Assembly (NCBI RefSeq): GCF_000003605.2
Contig: NW_003109978.1
Location: 625,957 to 649,861 of the forward strand
Direction: 5' to 3'
DNA length: 23,905 nucleotides
Source of the DNA: Saccoglossus kowalevskii
Taxonomy: Eukaryota; Hemichordata; Enteropneusta; Harrimaniidae
In this document: piece by piece, positions 10,695 to 18,885 of the stretch
How positions within the stretch are numbered: position 1 is the first letter of the stretch
Layout of the letters: the number at the start of each line of letters is the position of its first letter
Program-made: the position numbers and the translations under genes
The notes under the pieces: generated by a model
The model's input: the letters and a program-made list of their open reading frames with translations, nothing else
The model's database searches: none
What the model was told of the DNA's origin: nothing

Positions 10695-11575
10695 GTGAAT
10701 TCGTTAGAACAAAGGTTAGTTAACTTTTCTTGTTCAAGCATAATGTGTGTCATGATAAAGCTATAAATTTATTATTCAATTCAATCCAACGGACTTCCAA
10801 GTTTGGTATTCCAAACCTATGTTAGTTATGTCACTGTTTAAGTGAAACATCTTGGAGCATATATATGCATCGTAAATGCAGCGCATTTCTGACTTCATGT
10901 CTTTGTATTCGTTTAAAAATAATTATCCATGTTCTGCATTTGAAATAAATCACTAAGCTTAATTTCAATTGTCGCAACAACATATTACTGTAATTGACTC
11001 TTACCGACTTTATAGTTATAGGTCTTTATATTTGTTAATATCATTAACTGCTTCCAACAGTGCAATGATGTGTGCTCATACTATTATGCCTTGTACACAC
11101 TTTTCACGACTTTCGGGAAAACAGTGTGAAGTAAGCAAAATTAATACCTCTACCACAAAATGAAAATGTCTCGTGGAGTCCTTAGGTCATGCAGTTCTAA
11201 ATTGTGTATATTGAAATATCGATGCGTGTATGTTACCGTTCTATTACTGTTAATTTCCAGGCAGGCTGAGCCGATCAGTAAAACGTAAACTTTTGAGAGG
11301 GACAGAAACAGAGAAAAGCCACTTTTAGCATGAACTCAGCATGTACCTGTGCTGTGTTCACCGGTCAAACATAGTGTGTTACTGATATAACTATATACGT
11401 AAATAAAAACATATTCAATACGATTACTGCATTTACGCTGATAATACACTCTATAACTAAGCAAATAGGTCAGTGTGACCTTATATTCATGGCTGTATCA
11501 AATGTTATTATAGTACATTCTATTAGTTAACCATCAACATTTAAATCGATCAAACCAAGTTTTGTTCAAACTTTA
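10695..11575 (-). repeat. Right arm of the long inverted repeat
   Basis: Partner of 8680-9480 in opposite orientation, separated by a loop of about 1.2 kb (9481-10694). The best-preserved part is about 10845-11300. The outer end fades near 11575, about 55 bp before the SINE. Differences between the arms are scattered with several small indels, so they are old relative to each other. Open frames inside the arm carry no recognisable protein. Confidence 0.85.
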
Positions 11576-11630
11576 TACGCATAATCTGCTGGTTTGTGAA
11601 TTTCATTCCCAACACAATAATATATTAACT

Positions 11631-12003
11631 GGTCCCTGGTAGCATAGTGGTTGTCGCATCAGACTCATGATCGGTAGACCCAAGTTCAAATCCTACTTTA
11701 GGCTGAACATCAAAAGGGTCGACCCCCACCCTGGGTGAGTGTACAACATACTCAATGGGAAGGCCAATTCCACTGGCCGAGATTCATTCACTAACGAATG
11801 CGACTTTGGGGGAACCTTGGTTAAGGTCCGCAGGTGCTTGTGTTCGACCGGACCTGGTTGACGCCAGGATAGCGCATTACAAATTGCCATTTGAAAGAGA
11901 GATGGCCACACAACCCTGTCATGTAGTCCCAAACATATATGACTTATGTGGCAAAATGTACTAGGTGTCGTCACTAGCACTTGCAATTTGCACATAAAAA
12001 AAA
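11631..12003 (+). mobile_element. tRNA-derived SINE, about 373 bp
   Basis: The 5' end has RNA polymerase III promoter boxes in tRNA order. A box-like TAGCATAGTGG lies at 11640-11650 and B box-like AGTTCAAATCC at 11683-11693, 33 bp apart. An anticodon-like CAT lies at 11666-11668 in a loop context resembling tRNA-Met, though the cloverleaf stems no longer pair well. A ~290-bp non-tRNA body follows (GGGTCGACCCCCACCCTGGG near 11717). The element ends in an A-rich tail (11996-12003). This head-body-tail plan is diagnostic of a SINE. I could not find clear target-site duplications. Frames through the body are incidental. The LINE partner is unknown. Confidence 0.8.
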
Positions 12004-12094
12004 GTCAGGAGAGACAACAGTGACACTGAATGTCCGGAACTGTCGCCTGGCACAAAAAATATTTAAAACAAATATAATTGCATATTAAAAATGT

Positions 12095-12865
12095 TCTTCG
12101 ATGAGTAGGACTTCAACAATTTGATAGTAGATGTTGTGAAATATGTCATTGTAATCAGCACAAAGTATATATTAGTTAATCATTTACACAAAACAGTCAA
12201 CATCGTTGCTATGCAGGTCAGAGGGTCAATCCTCCATTGCCCTCACGAATTTGAAACTCATCGAAATAAATATTATATGTAATATTATTATATTACACAT
12301 ACTATGATTAAAACTGAGCAGTAGTCTGTATTGCTTTCTGTAAAATTGCCCTCCCACATCTGTTCTTGATGGTAGCACATATGCATTGTTTTTTTACTAA
12401 TACTTGATCTGTAATTGAGGCGTTTGGTTCATACAACTATGTTAACTAAGTGTTAGCTAATGTGACTTATAACATTTTCATTAGCAGTAACCTTTGGCAG
12501 TGCATTCCCTTTAACGCAACTTACTGAAACTATGGCAACAATCAAACATGGCGTCGGCCAAAACAAAAAAGCATGTGTATATTCATATGAAATTACTTTG
12601 TAATTGTATGGGGACGGCTAAATGACAGAAAATGGGATTTGGCAAAAAGATAACTCATTCCCAGAATCGTATCACTTTTCTAAAAGCAATTCGAAATGTT
12701 TTGACGAATTACGAGAAGTTGATATTGTGAAACATTATGCTATTATGGTAAAATGCAAATTCTATGCGAGACAGAATATAGTCATGTAGAAGTTACTGTT
12801 TTTTATTCAGCTAGTTAGTTGTTCTTTTATTTTGTATAATATGACCTGCCTTTGAAACAAGCAAC
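12095..12865 (+). repeat. Interspersed repeat, copy 1 (about 770 bp)
   Basis: Aligns in the same orientation with 14610-15410 over its full length. Shared blocks include ATATATT-GT-AATCATTTAC, TCGAAATAAAT, GGCGTT-GGTT, TACAACTATG, GCAGT-ACCTTTG and TTACTTTGTAATTG. Overall the copies are clearly diverged, but 34 consecutive bases around the ATG at 12548 are identical. No transposase or RT is visible, so the repeat class is unknown. Confidence 0.85.
12548..12625 (+). CDS. Repeat-embedded small ORF, copy 1 (25 aa)
   Basis: An ATG in strong context (AAACATGGCG, A at -3 and G at +4) opens a frame starting MASAKTKKHVYIH and ending at TGA 12623-12625. The second repeat copy has the same ATG and frame at 15091. 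The surrounding ATGGCGTC resembles the TISU/YY1 start element at 10 of 12 positions. It may be the first coding exon of an otherwise decayed element, or a promoter element without a product. Confidence 0.25.
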   Translation: MASAKTKKHVYIHMKLLCNCMGTAK

Positions 12866-13229
12866 CGTTGTTTGGTTTTGATATGTGCATCGTGTAGTGC
12901 TCATTGTTCTATATTCTACAACAGTCAATTAACTCCTTCAAACCTTGTCACCAAATACAGTTCGGAATTACTCTGTATTTGCCAACACAATGCATATATT
13001 ACAAAAATAAACATTGCAAATACTGTTGTCTGAACTTTCAACTTCTGTTATCGAAATTAGTATTTATATACTTAACACAAAACAGTATACGTCACGCAAA
13101 TACTGAAACAAAGGGACCCCCTGTTTCACTTTTAAACATAGCACCAGTGAAAATGTATTTCATAACATTCATATATTATTCTTGGGATAAGTGAATTCTA
13201 GGTGGAATTACGTTATTTTATGCAATCTA
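12866..13229. other. AT-rich spacer before the LINE fragment
   Basis: Between the first 770-bp repeat copy and the LINE remnant. An open frame at 12904-13194 shows no recognisable similarity, and no other feature was seen. Confidence 0.4.
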
Positions 13230-14210
13230 TTTGTAACAAAGCACAACAAATAGGGGATTATATCACAGAAAAGACGTTGACATACTTGCTGTCACTGAAA
13301 CCTGGTTGACAGAAAATACAGTTAATCATGTCATTCATGAGTGTACCCCAAGTGCATGCTCAAGTGCCACTGAAGCGACACTATTGCTCAAAAGCTTCCC
13401 TCTAAAATTTATCATTCTGTATCGACCACAACGTAGTAAGAAGAATAAACACACTATGTCTCGGTTTCTAGATAAGTTTCGTAATATTCTTCACAACTAT
13501 AATTCATACACAGGGCATCTGTTTATTGGAGGTAATTTTAACTTGCACATCGACAATGCACTTAATTCTGTTACCAAGCGAGTCAACAATATTATTCAAC
13601 AAAACAACCTAACACAGTGGGTTCATGAACCAACCCATAATCATGGCCTTATTTTGGATTTACTTGNNNNNNNNNNNNNNNNNNNNNNNNNNNNNNNNNN
13701 NNNNNNNNNNNNNNNNNNNNNNNNNNNNNNNNNNNNNNNNNNNNNNNNNNNNNNNNNNNNNNNNNNNNNNNNNNNNNNNNNNNNNNNNNNNNNNNNNNNN
13801 NNNNNNNNNNNNNNNNNNNNNNNNNNNNNNNNNNTGTAAAACTTCAGAAGCCTTCACTCTGCAGAAGCCAAGTTATACATCGTTGTTAATCGTCTATTCT
13901 ACCATTGACTTCTCCAAGGACATTGACTCCAATCAGGACTTCCATAAACCAGCTTCAAATCTACACTCCGTAGTTACAATATACAACTTGGTACTCTCAG
14001 ACCTGTACAATAAGTATATACACCTGGAGAAACGCATTATCACAGTTCGATCGGATACCAAGTGGCATATACTGCCCATATAATTGCGGCCAAAATTATC
14101 GTAGGGCTGGAGAGGAAAAATGTCGTGCAAAAAGACTTAAAATTCGCCGTCAAATTTACAAAGATGCCTGCCACAATGTTAATAGGGGGATTTAAGGTCG
14201 ATTCATGTTA
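13230..14210 (+). mobile_element. L2/CR1-like LINE fragment (endonuclease and linker)
   Basis: Conceptual frames match a non-LTR retrotransposon ORF2 N-terminus. First comes NKAQQIGDYITE, then after a frameshift near 13271 DVDILAVTETWL (the APE endonuclease glutamate motif). Next is a shortened middle, then LYRPQRS, then FIGGNFNLH near 13525-13550, then a thymine-rich continuation ending GLILDLL at the assembly gap. The family's GDFN motif reads GNFN here, so the catalytic aspartate is lost. After the gap the frame continues with linker sequence including LSDLYNKYI and RSDTKWH. It stops with TAA near 14083, then shifts frame into an arginine/lysine-rich segment (EEKCRAKRLKIRRQIYKDA) that precedes the RT in this group. 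The RT domain is absent. Clade assignment (L2/CR1/Jockey group) is by eye. Confidence 0.8.
13667..13834. other. Assembly gap (168 N)
   Basis: A run of N interrupts the LINE between the endonuclease C-terminus and the linker. The reading frame on the two sides cannot be connected, and the true gap length may differ from 168. Confidence 1.
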
Positions 14211-14374
14211 CTACAACAATTTTGAGAAGGAAAATATTAACAATTAGAGCAATTTATTGTTATTGTTATTGTCTGTTTCTAGCTTGTTTGCCAAACCAAC
14301 GTCTTTTCTAAATAAATCTTAAAATTTAATTAGCAGAGTGTGTCATTTTGAATTTACATTGTTTTCTTTCTCAC

Positions 14375-14625
14375 AATGACGCAAACGATGTCATGAAAAG
14401 GCTTGCTTGTGAGCTCGGAAAGTGATGTCGCTCCCAAAGTTGTCATCTTGCGTTCGAGGCCATACTAGAAGTGCTATTCACACTAAATACCGCAACTGTG
14501 ATATCCACCTCGATTATGTCAAAACGAAGTTAATAAACATGTTTCATATGTACAATCACATTATCCTAGGTTGAGAATGTCTTCCTCTACACAAACATTG
14601 TATATTACCAACGTTCTTTGGTGAG
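14375..14625 (-). repeat. Inverted copy of the 4583-4885 repeat
   Basis: Read on the minus strand it follows 4583-4885 from the AGAACGTTG block to the ACAAGCAAG block, lacking the ~75-bp middle insertion. It sits between the LINE remnant and the second ~780-bp repeat copy and adjoins the latter closely. Confidence 0.8.
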
Positions 14626-15410
14626 TTTGACTTGAACAATACGTGGAAAATAATCACTGGATGCTGTACAATATGTCATGTTTACCTGCAAATCAACACA
14701 GAATATATATTGGTCAATCATTTACTCAAAACAGTCCACGACGTAGTTATGCATGTCAATGGATCAATTCCATAAAAACAATTCTCCATTATCCATACGA
14801 CTGTGTATTCGTCGAAATAAATCATTACATAATTATATGATTCTATAAGACATGTACTATAGTTAAAACATAAGCAGTGGTATTATTTTCAATAAAATAT
14901 TCATGTTAAATCTTCTCTATATAAATTTACAAATACTTATACTCGATATCTAATTCTGGCGTTCGGTTTGTACAACTATGACAACTGAGTGTCAGTTAAT
15001 GTGATCTATCACACGTTAGTTCGATAGCAGTGACCTTTGACACTGCAGCTATTTTAACGCAACACACGGGAACTATAGCAACAATCAAACATGGCGTCGG
15101 CCAAAACAAAACAGCACATGTACATTCATATTAGATTACTTTGTAATTGCGTGAACACAGCTAAACGACAGAATATATGATCTGAGACTAAGACAACTCA
15201 TTTCTAAAAATATCTAAATTTTCTAAAAACTGTTAGACTTTCTAGGATTTTGTTTACGAATTGCTGGGAGTTGATAGTGTAAAATATACTATTATAATAG
15301 AATTCATATTCTATGCAAGTATTGTCATACATAACTTACTTGATATATATTTAGCTGAACAAGAATTTTTAATTTTCAGTTGTAACTGCCTGTATTTGAA
15401 CGAATAACAC
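14610..15410 (+). repeat. Interspersed repeat, copy 2 (about 800 bp)
   Basis: Direct-orientation partner of 12095-12865, about 2.5 kb downstream, with the LINE fragment and the 14375-14625 repeat lying between. The alignment fades on the right around the AACTGCCTGTATTTGAACGA segment near 15400. The ATG core at 15091 is identical to copy 1 over 34 bases, against clear divergence elsewhere. Confidence 0.85.
15091..15180 (+). CDS. Repeat-embedded small ORF, copy 2 (29 aa)
   Basis: Same start and phase as the small ORF at 12548. The peptide begins MASAKTKQHMYIH and is colinear with copy 1 through the LLCNC segment, ending four codons later than copy 1 at TGA 15178-15180. Within the first 20 codons, four replacements (K/Q, V/M, M/I, K/R) and at least three synonymous differences (His, Tyr, Cys codons) separate the copies, and no indel occurs. 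This is suggestive but too short to demonstrate constraint. Confidence 0.25.
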   Translation: MASAKTKQHMYIHIRLLCNCVNTAKRQNI

Positions 15411-15768
15411 TTGGACTAGATATATTTCTCGGGACATTCCCCCTCTATTTGTCGCTCCTTCATACATCATAATAACCGATCATAATTTGATGTCATAACC
15501 ACTCCCGGTCTCTAATTTCAATCACTGTTTGTATGAATAAACAAGATCAGTACAAGCATGATTTTACATGTTATTATCCTTATATGCACACCTCATACGC
15601 AAAATAAAAATAGACTTTGAGGTTGTTGTTTTGAATATGTTTGATATTTGAAGGGAATGGTCTATATTATAGACCTGCCATACTCTCGGCATGTAATAAC
15701 ACTCGACGTCGTCTAGTGCCTCGAAATGATACTCTGTTGCACAAACAGGTTAAACGTTTTGTTGCACA
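15411..15768. other. Spacer between repeat and pseudogene
   Basis: AT-rich sequence downstream of the recombinase pseudogene's poly(A) signal. I see nothing recognisable in it. Confidence 0.4.
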
Positions 15769-15774
15769 TTTATT
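15769..15774 (-). terminator. Poly(A) signal AATAAA
   Basis: A canonical AATAAA on the minus strand, about 29 bases after the stop codon of the DUF3504 pseudogene. Its position fits a 3' end for that gene. In AT-rich DNA the hexamer is common, so the support is positional. Confidence 0.5.
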
Positions 15775-16047
15775 GTTTTCAATCAAATTTTATGTTGACA
15801 CATTATACTGCTATACTTGACCAGATATTTCCGGCAATAGTAAACACGCAATTGTTGTAAACAATTCTAGCTCCAGCGTCTTGGGTGTTTAGTTTATGGA
15901 TTCCAACATCCGCAGGAGATGACGTGTCAGAAAATTCATAAAGGTCGACGTTTACTTGCTTGGAGGTTGTGGCAGCTGCGGTACCATTCAAAATATCGCT
16001 TACTTTCTTCTCCTGGTTCTGTGTTGTGCGTTTATAACTGCGAACAC

Positions 16048-16221
16048 CTGTAGATTAAAAAACAACATTGTCAAGATAATTTAAATTTAAGTTTTTCATG
16101 TGATCATGCATTCATTTAAAATTCTTTGAAAAATCAACCAGTAAAACGTGCTTTGCTACTTTCATTAGTTAAGTTAGTTTACAGTGATGGCAATATATTA
16201 ATAATGTTCAAGTTTGGTTAC
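16048..16221 (-). other. Intron in the DUF3504 pseudogene (174 bp)
   Basis: Donor GAAG|GTAACC at 16221 and acceptor AATCTACAG| at 16048. Splicing joins codons so that the family-typical SVEG and VRSYKR segments become continuous with no frame change. Both sites are intact. This is the best-supported intron in the window. Confidence 0.8.
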
Positions 16222-17249
16222 CTTCTACTGAGCGTTGTCCTGTTCCATTATGCATTATCAGTTGCTAATCAACACCATGCTCATAAAAGCTGGTCGCAGA
16301 TGTAGCACGTAGACTATGGTTTGTAAAGTTTCCAACGATTCCAGCAGATCGGAATAAATCTGGCACCACGAGTTGAATAGAATTGTGAACCATCGGCTGC
16401 TTAAACCATATCTTGTCGAATTCTTCGTGTTTACGCCGGGGTAACAGGTAGAATGCTTTTTGTTTTCCCTCTGAGTGGGTAGAGTGATGTTGGCATTGTT
16501 GGGGTTTTCAGCATTTGCATAATGCATTACCTACTTTCGTCTTACTCAGCGATGCTTAAGACCACCTTGGTTGCTTTTCGACACGTCTTCCACATACTTC
16601 AAATAAGGCGTTTCACTTGGTGACTCGTGTAAAGTGATTTGAGGTGGATCAAAAAGTAGAGCTCGGTGTTCCATTCCGCTTCTGAGGGCAAAGTGTTTGC
16701 CATTCAGAAATACCATAGTGCGAACAAGAACCCGGGAGAATAGTCTCCTAGCAGCTTCATTTTCCACAGTAACGCTGTTTTGTCTTTGGTAATTACCTCA
16801 GCTTGTTTTGTTTTTGATCCCGTCCCCAAACTGGACAAGCTTTTCATTTCTGAATCGAGCACTTGACGAAAACCCTGGAATTCTTTATCATTTAGGACAT
16901 GTAGATGCGTTTGCAGCGCAGAACAACGGTAGATTTGCAAACACATGATCAAAGATAACAATGTTATTGGAGGATAACAATCTCCATCCACTTTGCGCAC
17001 CTCTAGAACGAATTTAATTAGCCAATAAGCCAAGTCCACGACGGGTATTACTTCGATACAGTCATAAATTTTCACCTTTTCATCAGTCGTTAATTCCAGT
17101 CGGGTGTTATTTCATACCAACGCCCATTCATTAAAAGTACGCAGAGCCCACATGTTACGTCACCTTGTGTTTGTTGATATTGAATCTTTAGCGACGGCCC
17201 GTACAGCAGAATCTGACACTGGGTCGCAAAACCTTCCACTCTGGATTTC

Positions 17250-17295
17250 CTGCAATAGGATAAAACCAGTAAATTGTAGTCACTGAAGTGAGTAC
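17250..17295 (-). other. Candidate 46-bp intron in the DUF3504 pseudogene
   Basis: The acidic N-terminal frame runs to CCACAA|GTACTC (donor at 17295). The next homologous frame begins after a pyrimidine-rich ATCCTATTGCAG| acceptor at 17250. Removing 46 bases restores the frame. It is very short for a metazoan intron, so an indel in exonic sequence is a real alternative. Confidence 0.4.
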
Positions 17296-17478
17296 TTGTG
17301 GAACAGTACCCGGTTCAATATCGACATTATCAAACCCGAGCTGATTCAAATATTCATTTGCCTGCGTTGCTTCTATTAGTTCATCGTCGAAAACGTCCGA
17401 GAAAGTGGGATATGCTTCCATCTCTCCACGATGCTCCTCAATGAGAACTGGGGAAAGTTGGCTATGTGTGATTTTGCA

Positions 17479-17561
17479 TTTATACGCACATTCAGCCGAT
17501 ATTACGTAGCCAATCAAAGAACTTCAATATTGTGAATACCAAATGTCCGTGGCTTGATTGG
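17479..17561 (-). promoter_or_regulatory. Promoter of the DUF3504 pseudogene: TATA box and two CCAAT boxes
   Basis: On the minus strand a TATAAA at 17484-17479 lies about 60 bases before the ATG at 17421, leaving room for a start site near 17452 and a ~30-base leader. Two CCAAT pentamers flank upstream: one in minus-strand orientation at 17561-17557 and one in opposite orientation at 17510-17514. The combination and spacing suit an RNA polymerase II promoter, though each element is short and activity is inferred. Confidence 0.45.
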
Positions 17562-17757
17562 TTGTATAAAACTAAGATGCATTCAGGTGCGGATGACGAA
17601 CTCCACAAAATCTGCTTATCAATGGGGGGCTATACCATTTTAAAACTCAGTGCTGATATCGCCCACCTGCTTCATTGCAAAAGGTTTTGGAAAGTTCTAT
17701 TATGTTGTAAGGGCTATTTCTCAATAACAGAAGGACATCCCCTCGTTGTGTATGTTT

Positions 17758-17847
17758 GATATCGCATTCCTAACTCGACAATATCCAAAATATCGACCGA
17801 CGCGTCGGTCGATATTATGGATGTCGCCTCGGTAGTCATGCGATATC
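17758..17847. repeat. 90-bp palindrome with a perfect 28-bp core
   Basis: Centred between 17802 and 17803. The inner 28 bp (17789-17816) is a perfect palindrome with half-site AATATCGACCGACG. The outer ends GATATCGCAT (17758-17767) and ATGCGATATC (17838-17847) are exact inverted copies about the same centre. Counting all 45 pairs by eye, 36 match. There is no loop, so the strands could extrude a cruciform or the transcript a long hairpin. It is CpG-rich compared with its surroundings and lies about 340 bp upstream of the DUF3504 start codon. Candidates are a foldback MITE, a recombinase or regulator target, or a hairpin RNA locus. Confidence 0.9.
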
Positions 17848-18305
17848 TCACACGTAGCTCCTCCTACCTAACATTTATAATTCCCGTTATCATAAAGATA
17901 ACAGTTGCTTGCATATATGGTGACAATGAGATAAATTGCACACTGGATGGCTATGGTATACATTTCTATATTACCTTGCTTTTGTTCATTTAGAGTGTCA
18001 GTATTGCATCTTGTAATCTAGAGGCGCCTCATGGTACTGTGATGGGCTTGTACGTTTATTTGTGTTTCGAAAACATGCACCCTTTCTCTGTGTATCAGAT
18101 AGTCACCGTTATGACTGGCTTGGTTCCAAGAATCCACGCAAGTTTGAATTAATTAGTTCGTTCTGGTCCTATTTCTATTCTCTGACCAATTTATTCAAAT
18201 TGATGTAGTAACCTCTTAACAAATGATGGCAGCTGTGACAAATTGTCACGATTTTATTATTGTCTAGTCACTTGTGTATGTAGGTCATAGTACTATAAAA
18301 GTAAA
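17848..18305. other. Spacer between palindrome and MITE
   Basis: AT-rich sequence with two small dyads (GTTATC-ATAAA-GATAAC near 17885-17901 and GTGACAA-A-TTGTCAC at 18235-18249). No gene recognised. Confidence 0.4.
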
Positions 18306-18885
18306 TTAAGATAGAGATGCAGTTTACCTGACAGGTATTTTAATTAGTTAATTAGGAAACCAAGATGACCTCCCATGTCCACAAAACTATTTATTTTTGG
18401 AAAGCAAATTGTATGAATTTTAAAGTTTTGTTAGTATTTTATTTTTATGGACAATGTAGTTTGAAATATGCACAAAAATGAGCTTTTTTGGTCAAAAGTG
18501 ATTTAAAAAAAATAGCTTCTGGGTGCATCTGTTTACTATGAAGAAAGCGCCGTCTTGAAAACTGTCTACCATTTGTCACAGTTTCAAATTTAAATGTATT
18601 AACGTTTTGAAAAAAGTTAAATACAGTGCATAATATGGAGATCCCGTCATTTCTTTTTTTCACCGTTTTTTTTTATTATTTATGTACAGCCTTGCTAAAT
18701 CTTTCTAAGCATTCAAAAGAGATAATTTTGCACCTGTTATCTATATTTTAAAATCGTTTTTTGAGAATGTTCCACTATTCACAATTCTACAAAATTTCAA
18801 CTGTCTATAGCCAAGACTTTTCAGATAATAAAAAGCAAAAAAAATGTCACTCCCAAGTGCCCAAGAACCTGCATCTCTATCTTAA
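18306..18885. mobile_element. MITE with 13-bp terminal inverted repeats and TTAA duplications
   Basis: GATAGAGATGCAG at 18310-18322 and its exact reverse complement CTGCATCTCTATC at 18869-18881 bound a 572-bp AT-rich interior. Both ends are flanked by TTAA (18306-18309 and 18882-18885). A TTAA duplication and ~13-bp TIRs fit the piggyBac superfamily, although the terminal bases GAT differ from the usual CCC start. The interior encodes no transposase; a 72-codon minus-strand frame at 18445-18663 is unremarkable. This would be a non-autonomous element mobilised in trans. Confidence 0.75.

Larger units (their letters stand above)
15803..17421 (-). pseudogene. DUF3504 (Crypton-derived tyrosine recombinase) pseudogene, KIAA1958/QRICH1/ZMYM-like
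   Basis: Fragments across three frames are colinear with the DUF3504 domain, which descends from Crypton tyrosine recombinases. From a Kozak-context ATG at 17421 an acidic N-terminus (SDVFDDELIEA) is followed by RFCDPVSDSAV, NMWALRTFNEWA, LAYWLIKFVLEVRK, the arginine-I region FALRSGMEHR, SKSNQGGLKHR, HYANAENP, IWFKQP, the H-x-x-R motif in NHSLRATSAT, TGQRSVEG and, after an intron, VRSYKR with the candidate nucleophilic tyrosine. The family's TGHRS histidine is Q here. Lesions: TGA 17160-17162, TGA 17112-17114, a frameshift near 16730, TGA 16546-16548, TAG 16531-16533, a frameshift near 16475, and TAG 16265-16267. Two intron positions remain, so this is not a processed copy. It could be a relic of a mobile Crypton-like family or of a host gene duplicate; I cannot separate these. 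Confidence 0.85.

Noticed and set aside
11640-11700. Possible functional tRNA-Met gene
   Set aside because: The A/B boxes are degenerate, the stems do not pair well, and the sequence continues into a SINE body with an A-tail.
11693-11995. Open frames on both strands of about 70-100 codons
   Set aside because: They are contained in the SINE body and resemble no protein.
17532-17759. 75-codon plus-strand frame
   Set aside because: It lies across the pseudogene's upstream region with its CCAAT box, has no homology, and no sign of translation.
18235-18249. 15-bp dyad GTGACAA-A-TTGTCAC
   Set aside because: Too short and isolated to call an operator or element in a eukaryotic AT-rich region.
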